From the NCBI GenBank assembly GCA_039649115.1, contig JBBWZQ010000031.1, forward strand, positions 1-64,000: a stretch of DNA of 64,000 bases. Reading direction: 5' to 3'. Position 1 is the first letter of the stretch, and every line of letters starts with the position of its first letter. The notes below the pieces were generated by a model, which saw only the letters and a program-made list of their open reading frames with translations, was not told the DNA's origin and ran no database searches. The stretch is from DATEJJ01 sp039649115. GTDB lineage: Bacteria; Actinomycetota; Actinomycetes; Mycobacteriales; Micromonosporaceae. The position numbers and the translations under genes were made by a program. Shown here piece by piece: positions 8,639-16,988 of this stretch.

Positions 8639-8840
8639 CGTCAGCGTGAACGGGAGTCCGGCTCGGGTGCCGGCGGGGCACACCGTCGCCGATCTGCTGC
8701 GCGCCGCGACCGGCTCGCCGGCGCCGCGCGGCGTCGCGGTGGCGCTGAACGGGACCGTGGTCCGCCGGGCCGACTGGCCGACCACCGGGCTGTCCGAGGG
8801 TGACCGGGTCGAGGTGCTCACCGCGAAGCAGGGAGGCTGA
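8631..8840 (+). CDS. thiS: sulfur carrier protein ThiS
   Basis: A 69-aa ubiquitin-like carrier ending in the required Gly-Gly (AKQGG). The C-terminal glycine is adenylated and thiocarboxylated to deliver sulfur to ThiG. The beta-grasp sequence VSVNGSPARVPAGHTVADLL and GDRVEVLTA is typical. It sits between thiO and thiG, overlapping the former by 8 bp and separated from the latter by 3 bp. No thiF (adenylating enzyme) is in the window; a MoeB/MoeZ-type protein elsewhere would have to activate it. Confidence 0.95.
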   Translation: MPDVSVNGSPARVPAGHTVADLLRAATGSPAPRGVAVALNGTVVRRADWPTTGLSEGDRVEVLTAKQGG

Positions 8841-8843
8841 CAC

Positions 8844-9605
8844 ATGTGGCAGCTGGCAGGGCAGCAGCTGGGTTCCCGGCTGATCCTCGGTACCGGCGGG
8901 GCGGGCAGCCCGCAGGCCCTGGAGCGCGCGATCGTGGCGTCCGGCACCGAGCTCGTGACGGTGGCGCTGCGCCGGATCGACGCGGGCGGGCCGGGCGGGC
9001 TGCTGGACGTGATCGAGCGGTGCGGGGTGCGGGTGCTGCCGAACACGGCGGGTTGTTATACCGCGACCGAGGCGGTGAAGCTGGCCCACCTGGCGCGCGA
9101 GGCGTTCGAGACCGGCTGGGTGAAGCTGGAGGTGATCGGGGACGAACGCACCCTGCTGCCGGACGCGGTGGAGCTGCTGGCCGCGACCGAGCAGCTGGTC
9201 GCGGACGGGTTCACCGTGCTGCCGTACACCAATGACGATCCGGTGCTGGCCCGGCGACTGGCCGACGCCGGTGCCGCGGCGGTCATGCCGGCCGGCGCGC
9301 CGATCGGCTCCGGGCTGGGCATCACCAACCCGCACCACATCCGGCTGATCCGCCAGTCAGTCGAGGTGCCGGTGGTGCTGGACGCGGGCATCGGTACCGC
9401 CTCGGACGCGGCGCTGGCCATGGAGCTGGGCTGCGACGCGGTGCTGCTGGCCAGCGCGGTGACCCGGGCGGCGGATCCCGCCGGGATGGCGGAGGCGATG
9501 CGGTACGCGGTCGCCGCCGGCCGGCTGGCCTACGAATCGGGCCGGATACCGAAGCGCTTCTACGCGCTGGCGTCCACCGTGGACGAAGGGCGCCCGGAGC
9601 TGTGA
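8844..9605 (+). CDS. thiG: thiazole synthase ThiG
   Basis: ThiG condenses DXP, dehydroglycine and ThiS thiocarboxylate into the thiazole phosphate. The 253-aa TIM barrel has LGSRLILGTGG at the start, the NTAGCYTATEAV segment, the Schiff-base region VKLEVIGDERTL, and MPAGAPIGSGLGI followed by VVLDAGIGTASDAA, all signatures of the family. The end is the conserved RIPKRFYALAS. The start ATG 8844 follows GGGAGGCTGAC, and the 3' end overlaps the second thiE-like gene in a GTGA. Confidence 0.97.
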   Translation: MWQLAGQQLGSRLILGTGGAGSPQALERAIVASGTELVTVALRRIDAGGPGGLLDVIERCGVRVLPNTAGCYTATEAVKLAHLAREAFETGWVKLEVIGDERTLLPDAVELLAATEQLVADGFTVLPYTNDDPVLARRLADAGAAAVMPAGAPIGSGLGITNPHHIRLIRQSVEVPVVLDAGIGTASDAALAMELGCDAVLLASAVTRAADPAGMAEAMRYAVAAGRLAYESGRIPKRFYALASTVDEGRPEL

Positions 9606-10162
9606 GCCTTCTCGTGTTGACCGACCGGCGGCAGGCGCGCCAGCCGCTGGTGTCCACGGTCCGGGCCGCGGTCGTCGGTGGCGCGCGGACGGTCGTGCTG
9701 CGGGAGAAGGACCTGCCGCGCCCCGAGCGGCTGGCTCTGGCGCAGGCGCTGCGGGCGGTGCTGGAACCGGTGGGCGGGGTGCTGATCGTCGCGGGCACGG
9801 ACCCGCTGGGCGGGGAGGCCGTGCACCTGTCCGCGACGGACCCGGTGCCGTCCCCACCACCAAGGTGGGTCGGCCGGTCCTGCCACGGCGCGGCCGAGCT
9901 CGCACAGGCGTCCACAGTGGACTACGTCACGCTCTCGCCGGTCTTCCCCACCGCCTCCAAGCCGGGGTACGGGCCGGCGCTGGGCACCGGGCAGCTCGGC
10001 CGGCTGGTCGCCGGTACCCCCGTGAAGGTCTTCGCGTTGGGCGGCATCGAGTCCGCCGCGGACGCCGCGGCGTGCCGGGCCGCGGGTGCCGCCGGGGTGG
10101 CCGTGATGGGCGCCGTGATGCGCGCCGCCGACCCCGCCGCCGCCGTCCGGGCGCTGCGGTGA
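9602..10162 (+). CDS. second ThiE/TenI-family protein
   Basis: A 186-aa TIM-barrel relative of thiamine-phosphate synthase. It has LREKDLP (the R-x-K pyrophosphate motif), VTLSPVFPTASKPGYG and FALGGI, but where ThiE has VND(R/D) it reads VAGTDPLG, so a Mg-binding aspartate arrangement is altered. TenI, the thiazole tautomerase, is a paralogue of ThiE commonly encoded beside thiO/thiS/thiG, so a tautomerase role is a fair guess. Alternatively the two copies each act as ThiE. GTG 9602 overlaps thiG's stop and its own stop overlaps thiD's GTG. Confidence 0.8.
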   Translation: MSLLVLTDRRQARQPLVSTVRAAVVGGARTVVLREKDLPRPERLALAQALRAVLEPVGGVLIVAGTDPLGGEAVHLSATDPVPSPPPRWVGRSCHGAAELAQASTVDYVTLSPVFPTASKPGYGPALGTGQLGRLVAGTPVKVFALGGIESAADAAACRAAGAAGVAVMGAVMRAADPAAAVRALR

Positions 10163-10974
10163 ACCCGCCCGTCGCGCTGACCGTCGCCGGCTCGGACTCC
10201 GGCGGCGGCGCGGGCATCCAGGCCGACCTCAAGACCTTTGCCGCGCACCGGGTCTACGGCACCTCGGTGATCACCGCGGTCACCGCCCAGAATTCGCGCG
10301 GCGTGGCGGGCGTGTTCGCGCTGCCCGCCACGGTCGTGGACGCCCAGCTGACCGCGGTCCTGGGCGACCTGTGCCCGGCCGTGGTCAAGGTGGGCATGCT
10401 CGGCACCGTGGCGATCGCCGGCGCGGTGGCCGCCCGGGCCCGGGCGGGTGAGCTGCCCCGCCTGGTGCTCGACCCGGTGCTCACCTCGTCCAGCGGGCAC
10501 AGCCTCGGCGTGCGGGCCGCCGCCGAACGGCTGCTGCCCTACGCGGCCGTCGTGACACCCAACCTCGCCGAGGCCTCGGCGCTGGTCGGCTGGCCGGTCC
10601 GGACCCCGGACGACATGGCCGGCGCGGCGGCGCAGATCGGGGCCCGCGGTCCGGGGTGCGTGGTGGTCACCGGCGGCGACGTGTCCGGGGACGAGGCGGT
10701 CGACGCGGTGTGGACCGAGGCGGGCGTGCGCTTCCTGCGCGGCCGGCGCATCGACACGCGCAACACGCACGGCACGGGGTGCACGTTCTCCGCGGCGATC
10801 GCGGCGCGGCTGGCGCGGGGCGAGCCGCTGCCGAAGGCGTTGCGGGGCGCCAAGGCATACGTTTCCCGGTCGCTCGCGGGTGCGGTCTCCTGGCGGCTGG
10901 GCGACGGCGCCCACGGACCGCTGGACCATCTGGGATTCAGGCCGCTGGCGCGGCCGGTTGGGGAGGCGAGATGA
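10159..10974 (+). CDS. thiD: hydroxymethylpyrimidine/phosphomethylpyrimidine kinase
   Basis: ThiD phosphorylates HMP and HMP-P to give HMP-PP, the pyrimidine substrate of ThiE. The 271-aa ribokinase-like protein shows TVAGSDSGGGAGIQADLKTF, the VVKVGMLGT segment and the anion-hole/catalytic motif NTHGTGCTFSAAIAA with the catalytic Asp region DTRNTHGTGC. It is translationally coupled to the gene before it and overlaps thiC by 4 bp. It lacks the TenA extension found in some fusions. Confidence 0.96.
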   Translation: MNPPVALTVAGSDSGGGAGIQADLKTFAAHRVYGTSVITAVTAQNSRGVAGVFALPATVVDAQLTAVLGDLCPAVVKVGMLGTVAIAGAVAARARAGELPRLVLDPVLTSSSGHSLGVRAAAERLLPYAAVVTPNLAEASALVGWPVRTPDDMAGAAAQIGARGPGCVVVTGGDVSGDEAVDAVWTEAGVRFLRGRRIDTRNTHGTGCTFSAAIAARLARGEPLPKALRGAKAYVSRSLAGAVSWRLGDGAHGPLDHLGFRPLARPVGEAR

Positions 10975-12527
10975 AGGTGTACGTCACGGGTGAGCGCACG
11001 GACATCCGGGTGCCGTTCCGCGAGGTGGCGGTGTCCGGGGACAACCCGCCGGTGCGGCTGTACGACACGTCGGGGCCGTGCCCGGACGGCCCGGCCGACG
11101 GGCTGCCGCCGCTGCGGGCACCGTGGTTGGCCCGGCGGCCGTCGGGCGGGACACAGTTGCGGTTCGCGCGGGCCGGGGTCGTCACACCCGAGATGGAGTA
11201 CGCGGCGCTGCGCGAAGGGGTACCGGTGTCCCTGGTGCTCGACGAACTGGCCGCCGGCCGTGCGGTGCTGCCGGTGAACGTGCGGCACCCCGAGTCGGAA
11301 CCGATGATCATCGGCAGGCGGTTCCTCGTGAAGGTGAACGCGAACATCGGCACCTCGGCCGTGTCCTCCACCGTGGACGACGAGGTGGCCAAGCTGCGCT
11401 GGGCCACGCGCTGGGGCGCGGACACGGTGATGGACCTGTCCACCGGCAGGCGGATCCACGAGACGCGGGAGGCGATCCTGCGCAACTCGCCGGTACCCAT
11501 CGGCACCGTGCCGGTGTACCAGGCCCTGGAGAAGGTCGGCGGTGACCCGACGCGGCTGTCCTGGCCGGTGTTCCGGGACACCGTGCTGGAGCAGGCCGAG
11601 CAGGGCGTGGACTACATGACGGTCCACGCGGGGGTACGGCTGCGGCACATCCCGCTGACCGTGGACCGGGTCACCGGCATCGTGTCGCGGGGCGGCTCGC
11701 TGCTGGCGGCCTGGTGCCTGGCGCACCACGAGGAGAACTTCCTGTACACCCACTTCGAAGAGCTGTGCGAGATCTTCGCGCGGTACGACATCACGTTCTC
11801 GCTCGGCGACGGGCTGCGCCCCGGCAGTGTCGCGGACGCGAACGACCCGGCCCAGCTCGCCGAATTGCGTACCCTGGGCGAGCTGACGAGCATCGCGTGG
11901 CGGCACGACGTACAGACGATGGTCGAGGGTCCCGGGCACGTGCCGATGCACAAGATCAAGGAGAACGTGGACCTGCAGCAGGAGTGGTGCCACGAGGCGC
12001 CGTTCTACACGCTCGGTCCACTCACGACAGACATCGCGCCGGGGTACGACCACATCACGTCGGCGATCGGGGCCGCGATGATCGCGATGTACGGCACCGC
12101 GATGCTCTGCTACGTCACGCCCAAGGAGCACCTGGGTCTGCCGGACCGGGAGGACGTGAAGGCGGGCGTGATCGCGTACAAGATCGCGGCGCACGCGGCG
12201 GACCTCGCCAAGGGGCACCCCGGCGCGCAGGCGTGGGACGACGCGCTGTCCAAGGCGCGCTTCGAGTTCCGCTGGGAGGACCAGTTCAACCTGTCGCTTG
12301 ACCCGCCGACGGCACGCGCGTACCACGACGAGACGCTGCCCGCGCAGGCGGCCAAGACGGCGCACTTCTGCTCGATGTGCGGGCCGAAGTTCTGCTCCAT
12401 GCGGATCACCCAGGATCTGCAGCGGTACGCGAAGGACCGGGGTGTCTCGCTGGACGAGGCGCTGTCGGTGGGCATGACCGAGAAGGCGGCCGAGTTCGTG
12501 GCCGGCGGTGCGGAGGTGTACAAGTAG
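10971..12527 (+). CDS. thiC: phosphomethylpyrimidine synthase ThiC
   Basis: ThiC is a radical SAM enzyme that rearranges AIR into HMP-P. The 518-aa protein has the strongly conserved core (VKVNANIGTSAV, MDLSTGRRIHETRE, GPGHVPMHKIKEN) and the C-terminal iron-sulfur motif C-x2-C-x4-C in FCSMCGPKFCSM, close to residues 466-475. ATG 10971 overlaps thiD. It is the last gene of the riboswitch operon; 7 bp later the convergent membrane protein gene ends, and I see no terminator hairpin in that space. Confidence 0.97.
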   Translation: MKVYVTGERTDIRVPFREVAVSGDNPPVRLYDTSGPCPDGPADGLPPLRAPWLARRPSGGTQLRFARAGVVTPEMEYAALREGVPVSLVLDELAAGRAVLPVNVRHPESEPMIIGRRFLVKVNANIGTSAVSSTVDDEVAKLRWATRWGADTVMDLSTGRRIHETREAILRNSPVPIGTVPVYQALEKVGGDPTRLSWPVFRDTVLEQAEQGVDYMTVHAGVRLRHIPLTVDRVTGIVSRGGSLLAAWCLAHHEENFLYTHFEELCEIFARYDITFSLGDGLRPGSVADANDPAQLAELRTLGELTSIAWRHDVQTMVEGPGHVPMHKIKENVDLQQEWCHEAPFYTLGPLTTDIAPGYDHITSAIGAAMIAMYGTAMLCYVTPKEHLGLPDREDVKAGVIAYKIAAHAADLAKGHPGAQAWDDALSKARFEFRWEDQFNLSLDPPTARAYHDETLPAQAAKTAHFCSMCGPKFCSMRITQDLQRYAKDRGVSLDEALSVGMTEKAAEFVAGGAEVYK

Positions 12528-12534
12528 GCGGCCG

Positions 12535-14028
12535 CTACCCCTCGCCGGGCTCGCCGCTGTTCCCGCTTCCGCCGAGGGCCCTGACCCAGTCGACGTAGTC
12601 GGCGTCGCGCGTCGCGACCGGCTGCTCGCCCGCATCCTGCCCACGCCGGCGGCCGCGCCGCCCGGTGCGCTTGGCGGGCGCCGCGGCCTCGGCCGTGCCC
12701 GCGGTTACGTTCGTGTCCCCGGTTTCGTTCGTGTCCCCGGGTTCGTTTGTGCTCCCGGGTTCGTTCGTGCCTCCGGGTTCGGCCTTCGGCGGGTTGCCGG
12801 CCTTGGTCGGGCTCGCCGGTTGGGGCTTCGGCGGGTTGCTGGCCTTGGCCGTGCTCGCTGGTCGGGGCTTCGGCGGGTCGGCGGCCTTCGACGGGCTCGC
12901 CGGTTGGGGCTTCGGCGGGAGGGTCGCCGGTGGCAGGGGCTGGGTGGTCTCGTCCGGCTCCGTGCCCCGGCCGGTCGCCGGGAGCGGGTCGGTCGGCGAA
13001 TCGTCGGCCGGCCAGGCCGAGTCGTCGGGCGCGTCGGTCCAGGCGGGGAGGCGGTGGGCGCCGCCGGTCCACGCCTCGTCGCGCGGTGCCGGTGCCTCGT
13101 CGGCTGCCCGCCGGCGCGCCGGCCGCTCCTGCGGTGCCGCGCCGCGCCCCAGCCGGATCGCCGGCCGGCGGGCCACGGCGACCAGGACGGACACCGCCGC
13201 GGCCACCGCGACGCCGAGCAGCGCGTACTGGTAGGAGGAGGTCTGCGTGCCACCCCCCGGCGCGCCGATGAGATAGGCGGCTGCCAGCAGGGCCGGGCCG
13301 GCGACACCGGAGATCGCGACGCGTACCGGTCCCGCGCCGCCGAACCGGGCGACCGCGGCCACTACCAGCGCGACCAGTGCGGGCATGCCGAGCAGGAGCA
13401 GCGGGATCCCGGCCCCGGATACCGGGAGCAGGCCCGGGCGCGCCTCGCCCCACGCCTCGCCCCGGCCGATCGTCCACACCGCCGAGCCCAGCGCGACCAG
13501 CCACAGCCAGGTCACCGTGGCCACGATGTTTCCGGCGACCGTGGGTTCGGTGAGCACCGCGACCGCCGCGACGATCCCGAGCACCAGGCCCGCGCTGGTC
13601 GCGATGACGGCCGTCAGGGCGGGGCTGCCCGGCTCGGACACGTGCGCGACCCGGGCCGGGTGGAGCACCAGCGGGATCATGACCACCGCACCGAGCGCCG
13701 CGGCCAGGGCGGCGGCCACGCGCAGGGGAAGGCCGACCGGGATGCCCGACCGCCCGGCGCGCCACTGCCCGGTCGCGGCACCCACGATCACCGCGATCGA
13801 GGCCAGCAGCGCCAGCCAGGTCAGCTGCCAGTGCCAGGTACCGCTGGCGAAGCCCGCGTCCCAGCGCAGGATGCCCAGCCCGTAGGCGACCCCCAGCTGC
13901 CCGGCACCGGCGACCACGCCGGCACCGACCGCGCAGCCGAGCACCTGCACGGGGAACGCGGCCGGGACCGCTCCGCGGGGGAGGCGAGTACGGCTGGGGC
14001 CGGCCTTGTCCGGCATCGGTACGGCCAT
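12535..14028 (-). CDS. multi-pass membrane protein with repetitive hydrophilic tail
   Basis: Not recognised beyond membrane protein. The 497-aa product has about nine or ten hydrophobic segments between residues 20 and 310 (for example LGCAVGAGVVAGAGQLGVAY, WLALLASIAVIVGAATG, LLLLGMPALVALVVAAVA), then a 185-residue disordered tail. The tail has 14-residue repeats of the type PPKPQPASPTKAGN and 6-residue repeats of the type TNEPGD, and finishes with a basic patch TGRRGRRRGQ. ATG 14028 has TACGCT 7 nt upstream, predicting a leaderless transcript; ATG 14016 is the alternative. It lies 34 bp after the ABC ATPase gene on the same strand, so cotranscription is possible but not required. Confidence 0.8.
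   Translation of the reverse strand: MAVPMPDKAGPSRTRLPRGAVPAAFPVQVLGCAVGAGVVAGAGQLGVAYGLGILRWDAGFASGTWHWQLTWLALLASIAVIVGAATGQWRAGRSGIPVGLPLRVAAALAAALGAVVMIPLVLHPARVAHVSEPGSPALTAVIATSAGLVLGIVAAVAVLTEPTVAGNIVATVTWLWLVALGSAVWTIGRGEAWGEARPGLLPVSGAGIPLLLLGMPALVALVVAAVARFGGAGPVRVAISGVAGPALLAAAYLIGAPGGGTQTSSYQYALLGVAVAAAVSVLVAVARRPAIRLGRGAAPQERPARRRAADEAPAPRDEAWTGGAHRLPAWTDAPDDSAWPADDSPTDPLPATGRGTEPDETTQPLPPATLPPKPQPASPSKAADPPKPRPASTAKASNPPKPQPASPTKAGNPPKAEPGGTNEPGSTNEPGDTNETGDTNVTAGTAEAAAPAKRTGRRGRRRGQDAGEQPVATRDADYVDWVRALGGSGNSGEPGEG
12706..12920 (-). repeat. in-frame coding repeats: 18-bp array and 42-bp array
   Basis: Within the membrane protein gene, about four 18-bp units (encoding TNEPG(D/S) variants) occupy 12706-12781, and three full plus one partial 42-bp unit (PPKPQPASPTKAGN type) occupy about 12784-12920. 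The phase of the long units is exactly 42 bp, so reading frame is kept. Such arrays are prone to copy-number change between strains. Confidence 0.85.
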
Positions 14029-14035
14029 GCCGGTG

Positions 14036-14041
14036 AGCGTA
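14036..14041 (-). promoter_or_regulatory. -10 element TACGCT, predicted leaderless start
   Basis: Minus-strand TACGCT followed by 7 nt and ATG 14028, without a Shine-Dalgarno sequence. This would give the membrane protein gene its own transcript independent of the ABC ATPase upstream. Confidence 0.45.
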
Positions 14042-14062
14042 CGAGGTCGGTACCGGGGACCG

Positions 14063-14917
14063 CTACCGGCCGAATCGCCCGGCTGGTTGCTGTTTCGTGC
14101 TGGCCCGTGGGTCCTCCCAGGGGCGCGCGTGTCTCGCCGGGTCCGGCTGCGCCTGCCGACCGTGCGGCGCCTCCACGAGCAGCTCGTGCAGCTCGGCGCT
14201 GGCCTGCGCCACCTCTTCCAGGTGCGCACCGTGTCCGAGCGACCGCGGCCGGGGGATGCCGATGTCGAGCACCTTGCGGATCTGGCCCGGGCGGGAGCTG
14301 AGCACCACGACCCGGTCGGCCAGCAGCACCGCCTCCTCGATCGAGTGCGTGACGAACACGATCGTGGCCAGGTTTTCCATGTGGATGCGCTGCAACTCCA
14401 CCGCCAGCTCGGCGCGGGTCAGCGCGTCGAGCGCGGAGAACGGCTCGTCCATGAGCATCACTCGCGGTCGCATGATGAGCGCGCGGCACAGCGCGACGCG
14501 CTGCTGCATGCCACCGGACAGCTCGTGCGGCAGCCGGCGGTGGAACCCGTCGAGGCCGACCATGTCGAGCAGCTCGCGGGCCCGGGCCCGGTGGGCCGAC
14601 CTGCGGGCCCCGGCGAACTCGATCGGCAGCAGCACGTTGTCCAGTACGGACCGCCAGGGCAGCAGCGCCGGCCGCTGGAACATCAGGGCGATGTCGCGCC
14701 GGGGCCGGGTCACCTCGGTGCCGTCGATGACCACCCGGCCGCCGGTGGGCGCCAGCAGCCCGGCCATGAGGCGGAGCAGGGTGGACTTGCCGCAGCCGGA
14801 CCGGCCGACGATGGCGACGAACTCGCCGGCGGAAACCTTCAGATCGATGCCGCGCAGCGCCTCGACGGCGCCGCGGCGCCCCTCGAAGGTCTGCGACACG
14901 TCGGTGATTTCAATCAT
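14063..14917 (-). CDS. ABC transporter ATPase, nitrate/sulfonate/taurine type
   Basis: This 284-aa ATPase powers an importer of the SsuB/TauB/NrtD class. Walker A is VGRSGCGKST, the signature is LSGGMQQR, Walker B is VMLMDEPFSALD and the switch histidine is in FVTHSIEEA. ATG 14917 was chosen over an in-frame upstream start because AGGGAG lies 8 nt before it. A C-terminal extension of about 40 residues is rich in Pro/Arg. Its likely permease (15229) is divergent and the binding protein (16989) lies further on, so the transporter genes are split over three transcription units. The substrate is unknown. Confidence 0.9.
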   Translation of the reverse strand: MIEITDVSQTFEGRRGAVEALRGIDLKVSAGEFVAIVGRSGCGKSTLLRLMAGLLAPTGGRVVIDGTEVTRPRRDIALMFQRPALLPWRSVLDNVLLPIEFAGARRSAHRARARELLDMVGLDGFHRRLPHELSGGMQQRVALCRALIMRPRVMLMDEPFSALDALTRAELAVELQRIHMENLATIVFVTHSIEEAVLLADRVVVLSSRPGQIRKVLDIGIPRPRSLGHGAHLEEVAQASAELHELLVEAPHGRQAQPDPARHARPWEDPRASTKQQPAGRFGR

Positions 14918-15043
14918 CCGGCTGCTCCCTGTGGGCGTCCCCGGCATCCATTGACAGACAGGTTAGTACCGCTTTGGTCGCGGCGCACCTGCCTGCCCTG
15001 CCCCCAGGGCCCGGGCGGTCCCGTGTGGACGCCGGTCACCGGG

Positions 15044-15158
15044 CCACTGAGCTGCGGCTCAGTGGTTCACGAAGCGGGACGGCCACGCAGATGTTACCGC
15101 CAGGCAACAGAGTTGGCAGCCGCCCGCCTGCTCGCGGGCCTCTGGTCACGGTGTGACC
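15044..15158. promoter_or_regulatory. two dyad elements in the divergent ATPase/permease intergenic region
   Basis: The 311-bp gap 14918-15228 has no gene. It contains a perfect 9-bp inverted repeat at 15044-15065 (arms CCACTGAGC and GCTCAGTGG, loop TGCG) and a compact dyad GGTCAC-GGT-GTGACC at 15144-15158, 70 bp before the permease start. Either could be an operator controlling the divergent pair; the first could also form an RNA hairpin. No regulator gene is adjacent. Confidence 0.5.
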
Positions 15159-15228
15159 CGTTCTCATAGGCTGTGCCCGACATGCAGGCACGCCGGCGGG
15201 TGGCCGGCCCGTACCGTGAGGGGATGTC

Positions 15229-16101
15229 GTGGCCGTCGTGACACCAGCGAGGGGTGGACCGGGGCCCCGTGGCGAGGTGCGCCGTCCCCCTGCCCGGCGC
15301 CGCTGGCGGGACCTGGGGCGGGGCCGGGCCGCAACCGTGTTGCTTCCGGTACTGGGCTGCCTGCTGCTCGTGGTCGTGTGGTGGGTTGTCGTCGCCGCCT
15401 TCGCGATCCAGTCGTACGTGCTGCCCACGCCACCGTCGGTGCTGAGCGCCTTCTGGCAGGCGCACGGCGATCTGCTGGCGCAGTCGGCTTACACCCTCCT
15501 CGAGGTCCTTGAGGGCTACGCGATGGCGGTGGTGGTCGCCGCGCTCATCGCGCTCGCGGTCCGCGCCTCACCCATCGTGGGCAAGGCGGTGTACCCGCTG
15601 GTGCTGGCGTTCAACTCGGTACCGAAGATAGCCGTCGCACCGCTTCTCGTCGTATGGCTCGGCTACGGCACGCTGCCCAAGGCGATGATGGTCTTCCTGA
15701 TCTGCTTCTTCCCGATCGTCATCTCCGCGGTGGCGGGCCTGGCCTCCACGCCCGCCGAGCTCGTCGACCTAGGCATGTCGCTGGAGGCCAGACCCTGGAA
15801 GGCGTTTGTGAAGATCCGCCTCCCGAACGCGCTGCCAGAGGTCTTCGTGGGGCTGAAGGTGGCCATGACGCTGGCCGTGATCGGTGCTGTCGTGGCGGAG
15901 TACCAGGGCAGCACCACCGCCGGGCTCGGCTTCGTCCTGACGTCCTCAAGCGGCCAGGGCAACACCGCGCTCGCGTTCGCCGCCGTCGTCATGCTCAGTC
16001 TGATGAGCATCCTGCTCTACTACAGTCTCGTGCTGCTGGAGCGGTTGCTGCTCCCCTGGGCGCGGGACCGGAACCGGAACCTGGCCGGTTCGCCCGCGTG
16101 A
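15229..16101 (+). CDS. ABC transporter permease, SsuC/TauC type
   Basis: A 290-aa inner-membrane permease with about six transmembrane helices after a basic N-terminal tail, for example VLLPVLGCLLLVVVWWVVVA. The BPD_transp_1 coupling loop is visible as EARPWKAFVKIRLPNALPEVF. The family imports sulfonates, taurine, nitrate, thiamine precursors or similar small molecules. It is divergent from the ATPase at 14063 and ends before a strong hairpin. GTG 15229 is the first plausible start. Confidence 0.9.
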   Translation: MAVVTPARGGPGPRGEVRRPPARRRWRDLGRGRAATVLLPVLGCLLLVVVWWVVVAAFAIQSYVLPTPPSVLSAFWQAHGDLLAQSAYTLLEVLEGYAMAVVVAALIALAVRASPIVGKAVYPLVLAFNSVPKIAVAPLLVVWLGYGTLPKAMMVFLICFFPIVISAVAGLASTPAELVDLGMSLEARPWKAFVKIRLPNALPEVFVGLKVAMTLAVIGAVVAEYQGSTTAGLGFVLTSSSGQGNTALAFAAVVMLSLMSILLYYSLVLLERLLLPWARDRNRNLAGSPA

Positions 16102-16110
16102 ACTGACGAC

Positions 16111-16141
16111 GGAGGCTCGGGCGCCGGTGCCCCGAGCCTCC
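16111..16141. terminator. hairpin terminator between convergent permease and methyltransferase genes
   Basis: Perfect 11-bp stem GGAGGCTCGGG / CCCGAGCCTCC with a 9-nt loop, starting 9 bp after the permease stop and 36 bp from the end of the convergent methyltransferase gene. There is no strong U-tract, as usual in high-GC actinobacteria. It probably serves both strands. Confidence 0.8.
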
Positions 16142-16177
16142 GCGGACAACTGTCTTCAGGATCAGACAACAGGCAGG

Positions 16178-16978
16178 TCAGCGCGGTGCGGTGCCGCTGG
16201 TGGAGCAGAGTGGCCGGCCGGCCACGTGGAACCCCGGGTTGTCGGCGGCACGGACCAGGAGATCCACCGCGTCCTTGCCGAAGCCGCGTTCGGCCAACCG
16301 GGGGCGGAGCTGTTGCAGGGTGGCGGCGGCATGACGGGAACCAGGGTCCCCGCCACGCCACGTCTGGCAGTAGGTCGCCGAGTTCACGTCGGTCAGCCCG
16401 GCCTCGACCATGAGACCGTGTACCCGGACCACGAAGCCGCCGTCGCTGCCGGATACCTCGAACAGCTCGCCCCGGAGGCGTTCATACGTGCACCACAGCT
16501 CGGTGACGTCCGGGAGGTCCTTCGGGGCGTGCAGGACCGGGGTGGTGCGCGCGTCATCCACGATGTTGAAGTCCTCGATCAGGAGGGTGCCGCCCGGGGC
16601 GAGCCGCTTGTACAGCTCTGGCAGCAGAGCCTCCCGATTCGGCAGGTGGATCAGCAGGCAGCGGGCGTGGATGAGGTCGAAGGGACCGGCGGGCAGCGGT
16701 TCCAGGAGCAGATCGTGGCGCAGGACGCTCAGCCGCTCGTGCTCCGGGATGTGCTGAGTCTCGATGTCGGTCGCGGTCACCTGGCCACCCGGGCCGACCT
16801 GCTCGGCCAGCCACAGCGCGACGCTGCCGTTTCCGGCACCCAGCTCCAGGCAACGCGCGCCTTCCAGCTGCGTCGTTTCGCCGATGCGCGCGCTGGTGAA
16901 GTGGTCGAACAGGCCGGTCAACCCGCGAAGATGGTCAGTTCCGTGCGGGCTGGCGTTGTCGAGTGTGTAACTCGCCAT
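16178..16978 (-). CDS. class I SAM-dependent methyltransferase
   Basis: A 266-aa methyltransferase with motif I CLELGAGNGSVALWLAEQ, motif II VTATDIETQHI and a motif IV-like FDLIHARCLLIHLPNRE, the pattern of small-molecule methyltransferases of the UbiE/type 11-25 group. GAGGAG lies 6 nt before ATG 16978. The gene starts 10 bp after the binding-protein gene on the same strand, so the two are one operon, suggesting it acts on the transported compound or a product of it. The substrate cannot be named from sequence. Confidence 0.88.
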   Translation of the reverse strand: MASYTLDNASPHGTDHLRGLTGLFDHFTSARIGETTQLEGARCLELGAGNGSVALWLAEQVGPGGQVTATDIETQHIPEHERLSVLRHDLLLEPLPAGPFDLIHARCLLIHLPNREALLPELYKRLAPGGTLLIEDFNIVDDARTTPVLHAPKDLPDVTELWCTYERLRGELFEVSGSDGGFVVRVHGLMVEAGLTDVNSATYCQTWRGGDPGSRHAAATLQQLRPRLAERGFGKDAVDLLVRAADNPGFHVAGRPLCSTSGTAPR

Positions 16979-16988
16979 CGGGACTCCT

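Noticed and set aside
14918..15228. Possible tRNA or small RNA gene in the divergent intergenic region
   Set aside because: I could not fold a cloverleaf and saw no T-loop GGTTCGA-type sequence; only the two dyads stand out.
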